A program made the position numbers and the translations under genes. Shown here in pieces: positions 8,391 through 16,752 of a stretch of 64,000 nt of DNA (position 1 is its first letter; each line of letters opens with the position of its first letter). The stretch lies in contig CANLNM010000003.1 in assembly GCA_947492475.1 (NCBI GenBank), forward strand, positions 62,001 through 126,000, in the 5' to 3' direction. Under the pieces are notes generated by a model. It saw only the letters and a list, made by a program, of their open reading frames with translations. It was not told where the DNA came from and searched no databases. This stretch comes from an uncultured Paracoccaceae bacterium (GTDB lineage Bacteria > Pseudomonadota > Alphaproteobacteria > Rhodobacterales > Rhodobacteraceae).

Positions 8391-9281
8391 TTAGTTAAAG
8401 CCAATAGATTCAAGGTATTCACGGTTCTTGGTCGCATCCCCCAACGGGTCAGGATCAAGGTTGGGATCGCAGTCCTGTTCAATCGTGCACCAGCCTTCGA
8501 AACCGGTTTCCAACAGCAGGTCGCGTACTGCAGGCAGGTCAACCTCACCATCGGCCAGGTTGCAGAAAATGCCCTGCCCGCAGGCGTCATAAAACCCGGT
8601 GCGATTGGCGATAGCTTCTGCCTTGATGGCGGCATCCGTCGATTTGAAATGCACATAGGTGATCCGGTCCATATGCCGTTTCATGAACGCAACCGGGTCA
8701 AAGCCCGCATAGGTGCAATGCCCTGTATCTAAACACAATTTCAGTGTGTCTGCATCGACTTCTGATAGAATCCGTTCGACTTCGGGCTCAAAATCCATGA
8801 ACCCGCCGGCATGGGGGTGCAATTCGGGGATCAGCCCATAATCCGCGCCCATTTTGGCGATGTCCACGATCCGGTCGCGATAGGCGTTCCATTCGTCATC
8901 GACCATTTGTTCGGCCTCTGCGGGGCGGCCAGCGGTGGGGGCACGGCGTTCGGAAATGGAATCGATCAACACCAGATGTTTGGCGCCATGAGCGACCAGC
9001 GCTTCGCAGGTGCGTTTTGAGGCATCCACGACCTCATCCCATTTTGACGCGTCGTGGAACGGGCGGAAAATCACGCCGCCAATCAGTTCCAAATCGTTTT
9101 TGGCCAGCTCGTCTTTCAGGATCGCCGGGTCTTCGGGCATGAACCCAATCGGACCCAATTCGATGCCTTTATACCCTGCGGCTGCGCAATCGCTCAGCAC
9201 GCTTTGCCATGTGGGGTTACGTGGATCTTCTGCAAATTCGACGCCCCACGAACAAGGGGCGTTACCGATTCTGATCGTCAT
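8391..9281 (-). CDS. iolE: Inosose dehydratase / sugar phosphate isomerase-epimerase family
   Basis: 296-residue TIM-barrel protein (AP_endonuc_2 family). The opening IRIGNAPCSWGVEF is the IolE-type N-terminus, with metal-binding acidic and histidine residues in ELHPHAGGF, LDTGHCTYAG and YVHFKSTD. IolE removes water from scyllo-inosose to give 3D-(3,5/4)-trihydroxycyclohexane-1,2-dione, the IolD substrate. The ATG at 9281 is chosen because it starts the conserved region and follows an AAAGG site. It lies between two dehydrogenase genes (12 and 11 bp gaps). The only iolE candidate here, although the family also holds epimerases. Confidence 0.8.
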   Translation of the reverse strand: MTIRIGNAPCSWGVEFAEDPRNPTWQSVLSDCAAAGYKGIELGPIGFMPEDPAILKDELAKNDLELIGGVIFRPFHDASKWDEVVDASKRTCEALVAHGAKHLVLIDSISERRAPTAGRPAEAEQMVDDEWNAYRDRIVDIAKMGADYGLIPELHPHAGGFMDFEPEVERILSEVDADTLKLCLDTGHCTYAGFDPVAFMKRHMDRITYVHFKSTDAAIKAEAIANRTGFYDACGQGIFCNLADGEVDLPAVRDLLLETGFEGWCTIEQDCDPNLDPDPLGDATKNREYLESIGFN

Positions 9282-9292
9282 TTTTTTGCCTT

Positions 9293-10402
9293 TCAAGACG
9301 GGATCGACGGCACGTCGACCCAAGTTTTCTGTTTCGAAGATGTCAAAGCGGCTGCCACAATCTGGTTCACCTCAAGCCCATCACGAAAGGTGGGCCAAAC
9401 CGGTTTTCCGGTTTCGATTGCGTGTAAAAAATCGCGGGCTTCGATGATGATTTGATCCTGATAGCCGGTGCCATGTCCGGGCCCCTGACAAAAAGGTTCA
9501 TAATCAGGATGCGCAGGCCCCGTCAGGATTTTGCGAAACCCGCGGGTGTGTTCGGGATCGTCTGATTGATACAGCCACAACGCGTTCTGGTCCTCTTGGT
9601 CGAACCGAATAGCGCCTTTTGTGCCCGTGATTTCATAGGCATAGCCCATTTTTCGCCCCGACGAGATACGGCTAAAATACATCTGCCCCATGGCGCCATT
9701 TGCAAACCGCACCATCATTTGGGCGTGGTCATCATTGGTGACGTCGCCACCAGGGCGGGTTTTGTGAACGGTTTCAACTTCGGCGATCAATTTCGCCACA
9801 GGACCGATCAACGCGAGGGCCGCATTGATCATGTGGGGTGCCAAATCCCCCATCGTGCCGTTGGCCGCACCGGATGTGCGCCACGTGGCAGGGCTGTTGG
9901 GATCGGCGTAGAAATCTTCGGTATGTTCGCCCCGAAACCACGTGATGTCGCCAATTGCGCCATCCGAAATGAGCTGCCGGGCGAATTGACTGGCGGGGGT
10001 GCGGATATAGTTGAATCCCACCATATTCACCACGCCCGCCTTCTCTGCGGCGTTGGTCATGGCGGCACTGTCAGCTGCATCCGCGCCCAGTGGTTTTTCG
10101 CAAAACACGGGTTTTTGCAGTGCAAATGCCGCCTCTGCGATGGCGCGGTGGGTGGATTGGGGCGATGCGATGATGATGGCGTCGACCTTGGGGTCATTGA
10201 CCAACACGCGCCAATCATCCGTTGCGCGCGCAAAACCATAGGCCGCGCGATAGCGTTCGGCGCTGGCGGGCGTCGATGCCGCGACCATTTCCAGCCGTGG
10301 ACGCAGGCCCGTATTAAACACCGCGCCAACCGCAGACATGGCCACCGCATGGGCCTTGCCCATATAGCCGCCACCCAAGATGCCGATTCCGATCTGTTTC
10401 AA
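9293..10402 (-). CDS. Gfo/Idh/MocA-family oxidoreductase (inositol-type dehydrogenase), TTG start
   Basis: 369 residues with a Rossmann motif GIGILGGGYMGKAHA at the N-terminus, FCEKPLGADA near residue 100 and a C-terminal Gfo/Idh domain. The start is taken as TTG at 10402 because GGGGAGGA lies 6 nt upstream and the protein then begins just before the Rossmann strand; a longer frame would run into the operator. First gene of the operon with iolE. Likely a cyclitol 2-dehydrogenase paralog; substrate unknown. The LacI-type operator is about 30 bp upstream, so repression would be direct. Confidence 0.83.
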   Translation of the reverse strand: MKQIGIGILGGGYMGKAHAVAMSAVGAVFNTGLRPRLEMVAASTPASAERYRAAYGFARATDDWRVLVNDPKVDAIIIASPQSTHRAIAEAAFALQKPVFCEKPLGADAADSAAMTNAAEKAGVVNMVGFNYIRTPASQFARQLISDGAIGDITWFRGEHTEDFYADPNSPATWRTSGAANGTMGDLAPHMINAALALIGPVAKLIAEVETVHKTRPGGDVTNDDHAQMMVRFANGAMGQMYFSRISSGRKMGYAYEITGTKGAIRFDQEDQNALWLYQSDDPEHTRGFRKILTGPAHPDYEPFCQGPGHGTGYQDQIIIEARDFLHAIETGKPVWPTFRDGLEVNQIVAAALTSSKQKTWVDVPSIPS

Positions 10403-10431
10403 TGCTGATCCTCCCCGCCGATTGAAATATA

Positions 10432-10449
10432 TTTGCAACCGGTTGCAAA
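10432..10449. promoter_or_regulatory. Second LacI-type operator, before iolD and the idh-iolE operon
   Basis: Perfect 18-bp palindrome TTTGCAACCGGTTGCAAA, identical to the core at 5347-5368. It lies in the divergent region, 30 bp before the dehydrogenase TTG start and 98 bp before iolD. It brings both catabolic operons under the same predicted LacI-family control as the transporter. Confidence 0.85.
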
Positions 10450-10546
10450 ACTTGTATCCTCAGATTCGAAATCTCGCAAGCTTCAAAAGCGGGAACGTTA
10501 ATTTTGCCGCCCCGCAATTGGGGTGGGGCACAGAGGATAGCGCCAC

Positions 10547-12418
10547 ATGAATATGGCCCCGAACACCATTCGCCTGACCACTGCACAGGCCATCATCCGT
10601 TGGCTTGCCAACCAGTTTATTGTGATTGACAGCGTGGAAATGCGCGTTTGTGGCGGGGGGTTTGGCATCTTTGGCCACGGCAATGTGACCTGTCTGGGCG
10701 AAGCGTTGCATAATGTGCAGGACGAACTGCCGCTTTATCGGGGGCAAAACGAACAAAGCATGGGATTCGCCGCCGCCGCCTATGCCAAACAATGGCTGCG
10801 TCAGCGGTTTATGTTTTGCACCGCCAGCGCCGGGCCCGGCACCAGCAATCTGGTGACCAGCGCCGCTCTGGCCCATGCCAACCGGCTGCCGATGCTAATG
10901 CTATGTGGTGATGGCTTTGTGACCCGCCTGCCCGATCCGATTTTGCAGCAGATGGAAAACTTCAACGATCCGACCTTTGGGGTGAATGACGCGTTCAAAC
11001 CCGTCACACGTTACTGGGACCGCATCACCCATCCGGCGCAAATCCTCAGCGCGCTACCCAACGCATTGGCGACGATGCTGGACCCGGCAGAATGCGGACC
11101 GGCGTTTTTGGGATTGCCGCAGGATATTCAGGGCTGGAGCTATGATTATCCGGTTAGTTTTTTTGACAAAAAGGTGCATCGCATCCGTCGCCAAACGCCA
11201 GATATGGCCGAGGTTGACGATGCCGCTGCCCTGTTGAAATCCGCCAAACGCCCGATGATCATCGCCGGTGGCGGCGTGCAATATTCCGGTGCAGTGGCTG
11301 AATTGACGCGCTTTGCCGACACCCACAACATCCCGGTTGTCGAAACCATTGCCGGGCGCGCCAATTTGCTGGCAACTCATCCGCTGAATATCGGGCCTAT
11401 TGGGGTCACGGGGTCAAATTCCGCCAACGCGATTGCCCAGCAGGCCGATGTGATCGTTGCGATTGGCACACGGCTTCAGGATTTTACCACCGGATCATGG
11501 ACCGCGTTTGCGCCTGAGTCCCGGTTCATTTCCATCAATGTCGGGCGTTACGATGCGGGCAAACATATGTCTTTGCCCATAGTCGGCGATGCAAAACTGG
11601 CGCTGCCTTTGTTGGGACAGGGCCTAAATTCCTATGCCGCACCACCCGACTGGACTGCGCAGGCCCAGTCGGAACGGCACAAATGGGATGCCTATGTGGC
11701 CGAAAATACCGCCCCCGGAAATCGGCCCAATTCCTATGCGCAGGCCATCGGCGTGGTGAATGAATTATGTGCCCCACGCGATCGCATTGTCGCAGCCGCA
11801 GGTGGCCTGCCAGCCGAGGTCACCGCCAATTGGCGCACCTTGGATGTGGGCACGGTGGATGTGGAATTTGGGTTTTCCTGCATGGGATATGAAATCGCTG
11901 GCGGCTGGGGCGCACGGATCGCGCAGGCCGAACGTGAACCGGATCAGGACACGATCATTTTCACCGGTGACGGGTCCTATATGTTGATGAATTCCGACAT
12001 CTATTCCTCCGTACTAAGCCAAAAGAAACTGATCGTGTTGGTGCTGGATAATGGCGGGTTCGCCGTGATCAACAAGCTGCAAAACAACACCGGAAATCAG
12101 AGCTTTAACAATCTGTTGGTGGATTGCCCGACCATCCCTCAGGCCTTTGGCGTTGATTTTACCGCCCATGCCGCATCCATGGGGGCCAGCGCCGAAATGG
12201 TCGCCAATCCATCCGAACTGGCCGAGGCATTTAAACGCGCCAAAGCGTCCGACAAAACCTATGTGATCGTGATGGATGTGGACCCCTATGAAGGCTGGAC
12301 CCAAGAGGGCCACACCTGGTGGGAGGTCGGAACACCCCATATCAGCGAGGACGAAAACGTCACCAAAGCGCATCTGGAATGGGAATCGTCGCGCGCCAAA
12401 CAGCGAAAGGGCGTGTGA
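10547..12418 (+). CDS. iolD: 3D-(3,5/4)-trihydroxycyclohexane-1,2-dione acylhydrolase
   Basis: 623 residues, the normal IolD length, a thiamine-diphosphate enzyme that opens the cyclohexanedione ring to 5-deoxyglucuronate. The N-terminal TPP-binding domain shows the catalytic glutamate region PLYRGQNEQSMGFAA (about 65-79), the centre is the transhydrogenase-like domain, and the C-terminal TPP/Mg motif is GDGSYMLMNSDIYSSV...DNGGF (about 473-503). GAGG lies 10 nt before the ATG; a second ATG two codons on is possible. First gene of the operon iolD-iolC-iolB-aldolase-iolG. The stop overlaps the iolC start as TGATG. Confidence 0.95.
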   Translation: MNMAPNTIRLTTAQAIIRWLANQFIVIDSVEMRVCGGGFGIFGHGNVTCLGEALHNVQDELPLYRGQNEQSMGFAAAAYAKQWLRQRFMFCTASAGPGTSNLVTSAALAHANRLPMLMLCGDGFVTRLPDPILQQMENFNDPTFGVNDAFKPVTRYWDRITHPAQILSALPNALATMLDPAECGPAFLGLPQDIQGWSYDYPVSFFDKKVHRIRRQTPDMAEVDDAAALLKSAKRPMIIAGGGVQYSGAVAELTRFADTHNIPVVETIAGRANLLATHPLNIGPIGVTGSNSANAIAQQADVIVAIGTRLQDFTTGSWTAFAPESRFISINVGRYDAGKHMSLPIVGDAKLALPLLGQGLNSYAAPPDWTAQAQSERHKWDAYVAENTAPGNRPNSYAQAIGVVNELCAPRDRIVAAAGGLPAEVTANWRTLDVGTVDVEFGFSCMGYEIAGGWGARIAQAEREPDQDTIIFTGDGSYMLMNSDIYSSVLSQKKLIVLVLDNGGFAVINKLQNNTGNQSFNNLLVDCPTIPQAFGVDFTAHAASMGASAEMVANPSELAEAFKRAKASDKTYVIVMDVDPYEGWTQEGHTWWEVGTPHISEDENVTKAHLEWESSRAKQRKGV

Positions 12419-13395
12419 TGGTGATCGACGGCATCGCCCAAAAGAAATTTCTGGTGATTGGGCGCGTTGGGATGGACCTGACCCCGACGCCGACCAACAC
12501 CGCAACCCAGCATGCCACCGATATGATGGTGGCGATGGGGGGCTCATCGGCCAACATCGCTGCTGGTCTTGTAAAACTGGGCTGTCAGGCCGCGCTTGTG
12601 ACGCGCGTGTCGGACGATTCCATCGGCTGGTATTGCCAGAACCAGTTGGATCATTACGGCGTGGACCGCCAACATGTGACGCCCATTTCAGGCGAAAGCC
12701 GCACGTCACTGGCGATTTATGAAACCCGCATTGAGGACCACCAATCGGTGATCTATCGCAACAATGCCGCCGATTTTCAGATGGATATCGCCGATGTTGA
12801 GGCGGTCGATTACAGCCAATACAGCGCATTGATCACCGCCGGAACTGTGTTTGCCGCCGAACCATCGCGCAGCGCCACATTCCGCGCCTTTGAACTGGCG
12901 CGCGCCGCTGGCATCCCGGTCATCTTTGACGTGGATTACCGCCCCTATAGCTGGCCCAGCCCGCAGGTCGCCCAACAGGTTTTATCCCGCGCCGGAACCC
13001 TGTCAGACATGATTGTCGGCAATGACGAAGAGTTCGGCTTTATGGCCGGCCACATCGACCAAGGATTGGCCAAAGCCCGCGAACTGGCCCAGAAAAACGC
13101 CGCCATTGTGGTCTATAAAATGGGCGCTGAGGGGGCTGTGACCTTTGTTCAGGGGCAGGAAATCCGCACAGGGATCTATCCCGTTCAGGCCGTCAAACCC
13201 ACCGGCGCGGGCGACAGTTTCATGGCCGGTTTTCTGGCCTCACTCGCGGATGGGCACCCTATGCGCGACGCCATTTTGCGCGGGTCCGCCTGTGCCTCGA
13301 TCGTTGTGGCCAAACCCGGCTGCGCCCCCGCCATGCCCACCTTAGCCGAGCTTGACGCGTTCCTCGCTTCGCATCCCGGCGCTACCCAAGCTTGA
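12418..13395 (+). CDS. iolC: 5-dehydro-2-deoxygluconokinase
   Basis: 325-residue PfkB/ribokinase-family kinase that phosphorylates 2-deoxy-5-keto-gluconate. It shows the N-terminal GGSSANIAAGLVKLG motif (about 41-55) and the C-terminal anion-hole motif PTGAGDSFMAGF (about 261-272) with the catalytic Asp. The start at 12418 shares one base with the iolD stop, which fixes it against longer frames that run inside iolD. Third enzyme of the inositol path by order of reaction after IolD and IolB. Confidence 0.95.
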   Translation: MVIDGIAQKKFLVIGRVGMDLTPTPTNTATQHATDMMVAMGGSSANIAAGLVKLGCQAALVTRVSDDSIGWYCQNQLDHYGVDRQHVTPISGESRTSLAIYETRIEDHQSVIYRNNAADFQMDIADVEAVDYSQYSALITAGTVFAAEPSRSATFRAFELARAAGIPVIFDVDYRPYSWPSPQVAQQVLSRAGTLSDMIVGNDEEFGFMAGHIDQGLAKARELAQKNAAIVVYKMGAEGAVTFVQGQEIRTGIYPVQAVKPTGAGDSFMAGFLASLADGHPMRDAILRGSACASIVVAKPGCAPAMPTLAELDAFLASHPGATQA

Positions 13396-13407
13396 AAGGA
13401 TCAAGAC

Positions 13408-14250
13408 ATGCATATCCCGCCATTTGACAACAAAAACAAACCGATCGTTGACGCCGAGGATGGTTTTGTCCCGCTGAATTATTTCAACATGATCAACCTG
13501 AAAAAAGGCGAAGTGTTTGAATATGCCGTGCCCGGTTACGAAACCTGCATCGTGCCCGCCACAGGCAGCATTGATGTGCAGGTTGGCGATTTTCGCACCG
13601 ATGATCTGGGCGGGCGCGGCGTGGATGTCTGGGACGGCGATCCCGAAGGCGTCTATGTCCCGTCTGGCATGAAGGCGACGTTTACCTGCCTCAGCGACAC
13701 CACCGAAGTGTTCATTGCCGGTGCCAAATTTGACGAGGTTCTGGAACCTTTTGCCGTACGCGCAGACGAATTGGACGTGGTGCAATACGGGTCCGACGAC
13801 ACCAAAACCCATCGCAAAATCAAACATATCCTCGGCCAGAAACAGCATGACAAAGTGGGCCGCCTGCTGGTCAGTGAACTTTACACTGTTGGCGCGGGCG
13901 GCTGGTCCGGTTTTCCGCCCCACAAACACGACACAGATCGTCTGCCGGATGAAACCCGCCATGATGAAACCTATAATTACCGGTTCCGGCCCAATTACGG
14001 CACCGGCGTTCAGATCATCCAACAAGAAGGGGACGATCTAGGACAAGCCCATCATATCAAAGATAAATCCACGATTTGTCTGCGCTCTGGCTATCACCCA
14101 TGTGTGGCGATGCCGGGCTATGAAATGTATTATTTCACCATCCTTGGCGGTCTGTCTCAGCGTTCGTTGAAACAATATTTCCAGCCGCAACATGCCGAAC
14201 AATTGCACACAATTCCCGGTATTCTGGACATGGTGGCGAAATTTAAATGA
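13408..14250 (+). CDS. iolB: 5-deoxy-glucuronate isomerase
   Basis: 280-residue bicupin that converts 5-deoxyglucuronate to 2-deoxy-5-keto-gluconate. Cupin metal ligands are visible in FPPHKHD (near residue 170) and in the following glutamate/histidine region RHDETYNYRF. AAAGGATCAAGAC precedes the ATG. It sits 12 bp after iolC, and its stop overlaps the next start as ATGA, so the genes are coupled. Length and motif agree with IolB. Confidence 0.93.
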   Translation: MHIPPFDNKNKPIVDAEDGFVPLNYFNMINLKKGEVFEYAVPGYETCIVPATGSIDVQVGDFRTDDLGGRGVDVWDGDPEGVYVPSGMKATFTCLSDTTEVFIAGAKFDEVLEPFAVRADELDVVQYGSDDTKTHRKIKHILGQKQHDKVGRLLVSELYTVGAGGWSGFPPHKHDTDRLPDETRHDETYNYRFRPNYGTGVQIIQQEGDDLGQAHHIKDKSTICLRSGYHPCVAMPGYEMYYFTILGGLSQRSLKQYFQPQHAEQLHTIPGILDMVAKFK

Positions 14251-15077
14251 CGCTGGCAACGCTTTCTGATGTGCTTCAACCTGCATTGAAACACGGGTAT
14301 GCGGTGGCCGGGTTGGTCACGCTGGGCTGGGAAGATATGCGCGCCTTTGTCGCCGCCGCCGAGGCCGAAAATGTGCCGGTGATTTTGCAGGCAGGCCCGG
14401 GTTGTCGCGCGCATACACCGTTGCCGATCCTTGGCAAAATGTTCCGCCATTTGGCCGAAGCTGCCGATGTGCCGGTCGTGGCACATCTGGACCACGGCTA
14501 TACGTATGAGGATTGCAAAATCGCGCTCGATTCGGGCTTTACGTCGGTAATGTTTGACGGATCTCGCACGTCTTTGGCCCAGAATATCGACGACACTGCC
14601 CGCATCGCAGACATGGCCCATGCCGCCGGAATGTCCTGCGAAGGCGAAATCGGTTTTGTCGGCTATAGCGGCGGCGAGCGGTCCGCCGGAACCGACCCGG
14701 ACCAAGCGGCGCAATTTGCCCGCGACACCGGGGTCGATGCCATGGCGATTTCGGTCGGCAACGTGCATTTGCAACAGGACAAAGAGGGCGGATTGGACGA
14801 AGCCCGCATTCGCGCCATTCAGGCCGTCACAGATGTGCCGCTGGTCATCCATGGCGGATCCGGCGTGCCTGTGGCGCAACGCACCGCATTGGCGCGCGGA
14901 TCAAACGTGTGCAAATTCAACATCGGCACGGAATTACGCATGGCCTTTGGCGCGGCGATGCGCAACGCTGTCAACGTTGACCCGGACAGATTTGACCGGG
15001 TCACCATCCTGCAAGAAACCCATGACCCGATGGTCGCGGCAACGCGCCGGGTTTTAGCTGCCTTCAAAGGAGCCTGA
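14247..15077 (+). CDS. Class II fructose-bisphosphate-type aldolase (IolJ role)
   Basis: 276 residues, FbaA/GatY/KbaY family. Zinc and substrate residues are seen in VVAHLDHGYTYED (about 79-91), GEIGFVGYSGG and VIHGGSGVP. In this position it should cleave 2-deoxy-5-keto-gluconate 6-phosphate to dihydroxyacetone phosphate and malonate semialdehyde, the IolJ reaction. Coupled to iolB by ATGA overlap and separated from iolG by 1 bp. Specificity is taken from context; the family also includes sugar-bisphosphate aldolases. Confidence 0.88.
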   Translation: MTLATLSDVLQPALKHGYAVAGLVTLGWEDMRAFVAAAEAENVPVILQAGPGCRAHTPLPILGKMFRHLAEAADVPVVAHLDHGYTYEDCKIALDSGFTSVMFDGSRTSLAQNIDDTARIADMAHAAGMSCEGEIGFVGYSGGERSAGTDPDQAAQFARDTGVDAMAISVGNVHLQQDKEGGLDEARIRAIQAVTDVPLVIHGGSGVPVAQRTALARGSNVCKFNIGTELRMAFGAAMRNAVNVDPDRFDRVTILQETHDPMVAATRRVLAAFKGA

Positions 15078-15078
15078 C

Positions 15079-16071
15079 ATGGTGCGTATCGGAATTCTGG
15101 GCTGTGGGCGCATTGGCCAAGTCCACGCCCGCACGTTAAATTTTCTGGACACCGCACAGGTTACAGCCGTGGCGGATGCCTTTGACGCACCGGCACAGGC
15201 GTTGGCGGCCAAAACAGGTGCACAGGTGATGAACGCGGATGAGTTAATCGCGTCCGATCAGGTGGATGCGGTGGTGATTGGCACGCCGACCACCCTGCAT
15301 TACGATCAAATCCACGCCTGCGCCCGCGCGGGCAAGGCGATTTTCTGCGAAAAGCCTGTGGACCTGTCATCGGATCGCATTCGCGACTGTATTCGCATCG
15401 TCGAAGAGACAGGTGTGCCGTTTATGACCGCGTTTAATCGCCGGTTTGATCCCAGCTTTGCCGCAATGCAAAACCGGATCACCAAGGGTCAGATTGGCAA
15501 TGTGGAACTGGTCACCATCCTGTCGCGCGACCCGTCCCCGCCCCCGATTTCCTACATCGAAACTTCGGGCGGGCTGTTTCGTGACATGATGATCCACGAT
15601 CTGGATATGGCCCGTTTTTTGCTGGGCGAAGACCCGGTCAGTCTGCATGCGGTTGGGTCGTCCTTGGTTGATCCGCAAATCGGCCTAGCCGGGGATGTGG
15701 ACACAGCCGCCGTGACGCTGACCACCGCCAGCGGCAAAATTTGCCAGATCAGCAATTCGCGCCGCGCCACCTATGGATATGACCAACGGATCGAAGTGCA
15801 TGGCGCCAAAGGCATGTTGCGCGCGGAAAACCAATTAGAGGACAGCGTTGAAATCGCAACGGAAAATGGCATTACCCGGGCGCCAACACAGAACTTTTTC
15901 CTGGAACGGTATGAAGCTGCCTATCGCCATGAAATGACCCATTTCGTTGAGGCGCTGTACAATGGCACGCCGCCCCATCCGAGCATTCGTGATGGGCTAA
16001 AGGCGCAATCGATGGCCGATGCCGCCGCGCAAAGCTGCGCAACGGGTCAACCCCAGATGCTGAACCTATAA
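15079..16071 (+). CDS. iolG: Inositol 2-dehydrogenase
   Basis: 330 residues, Gfo/Idh/MocA family, NAD-dependent oxidation of myo-inositol to scyllo-inosose. The Rossmann motif is GILGCGRIGQVHA (5-17), the family EKP is in IFCEKPVDLS (about 89-98), and the active-site region is GGLFRDMMIHDLDMARF with the Asp and His expected for catalysis. AAAGGAGCCTGAC precedes the ATG. Last in the iolD operon. Of the three Gfo/Idh genes in the island this one looks most like canonical IolG. It converges with cmk with a 13-bp gap, where a short GC hairpin (16078-16097) lacks a T-run. Confidence 0.92.
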   Translation: MVRIGILGCGRIGQVHARTLNFLDTAQVTAVADAFDAPAQALAAKTGAQVMNADELIASDQVDAVVIGTPTTLHYDQIHACARAGKAIFCEKPVDLSSDRIRDCIRIVEETGVPFMTAFNRRFDPSFAAMQNRITKGQIGNVELVTILSRDPSPPPISYIETSGGLFRDMMIHDLDMARFLLGEDPVSLHAVGSSLVDPQIGLAGDVDTAAVTLTTASGKICQISNSRRATYGYDQRIEVHGAKGMLRAENQLEDSVEIATENGITRAPTQNFFLERYEAAYRHEMTHFVEALYNGTPPHPSIRDGLKAQSMADAAAQSCATGQPQMLNL

Positions 16072-16084
16072 CGCTGTCGCGCGG

Positions 16085-16690
16085 TTAACCCCGCGCGGCC
16101 TGCACGGCTTGGGCGGCTTGGGCGATGGCTTCGTCGATGCTCAAATCAGACGTGTCGATCAGGATCGCATCTTTGGCGGCCACCATCGGCGCCTCGGCGC
16201 GGTCGGCGTCGCGTGCATCGCGGGCTTTGACATCTGCCAGCACGGTTTCGAAACTGTCATCGATCCCGTTGCTGACCAATTCTGCATGGCGACGTTTGGC
16301 GCGGATGTCCGCGCGGGCCGTGACAAATAATTTCACGTCTGCATCCGGGCAAATCACCGTGCCGATGTCGCGCCCATCCAGCACAGCGCCCCCGGCCCGC
16401 ATGGCAAATGCGCGCTGAAAATCCAGCAACGCGGCGCGTACTTCTGGGATCACCGCGACCTTGCTGGCCGCCTGCGCCACATCCGGTGTGCGCAAATCGC
16501 CCTGCATCTGATCCAGAGTTAACGCTTTGGCCGCTTCGATCGGGTCAAACCCTGCCAACATCTGCGCGCCCACCGCCCGATAAAGCAGCCCCGTATCCAG
16601 ATGCCCAAAGCCGAATTCGGCAGCCACGGCCTTGGAAATGGTGCCTTTTCCAGCTGCTGCTGGCCCATCAATTGCCACGGTAAAGCTCAT
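16085..16690 (-). CDS. cmk: Cytidylate kinase
   Basis: 201 residues; phosphorylates CMP and dCMP with ATP in the cytoplasm. The P-loop is [14 protein letters not shown] (about 7-20), followed by [14 protein letters not shown], and the CMP-binding region includes [14 protein letters not shown]. The ATG at 16690 is chosen over an upstream in-frame codon because AGGAGGATGCG precedes it and the protein then starts at the conserved VAIDGP strand. Slightly shorter than E. coli Cmk, as in other alphaproteobacteria. Divergent from the radical SAM gene. Confidence 0.95.
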   Translation of the reverse strand: MSFTVAIDGPAAAGKGTISKAVAAEFGFGHLDTGLLYRAVGAQMLAGFDPIEAAKALTLDQMQGDLRTPDVAQAASKVAVIPEVRAALLDFQRAFAMRAGGAVLDGRDIGTVICPDADVKLFVTARADIRAKRRHAELVSNGIDDSFETVLADVKARDARDADRAEAPMVAAKDAILIDTSDLSIDEAIAQAAQAVQAARG

Positions 16691-16752
16691 CGCATCCTCC
16701 TGATATTCTGCACATATCTGGACCAAATTGGCCCCAAAGAAAAGGAGCCACA

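Noticed and set aside
9566-10408. Open frame of 280 codons antisense to the first idh gene
   Set aside because: The protein on the other strand is a clear Gfo/Idh enzyme; the antisense translation has no family features.
12014-12829. Long open frame antisense to iolD and iolC (271 codons)
   Set aside because: Complementary to two well-supported genes, low-complexity His/Pro/Arg-rich translation, and no ribosome-binding site. An artefact of GC-rich codon use.
16078-16097. GC hairpin CGCGCGG / CCGCGCG between iolG and cmk
   Set aside because: Short stem and no T-run on either strand; not good enough to call a terminator.
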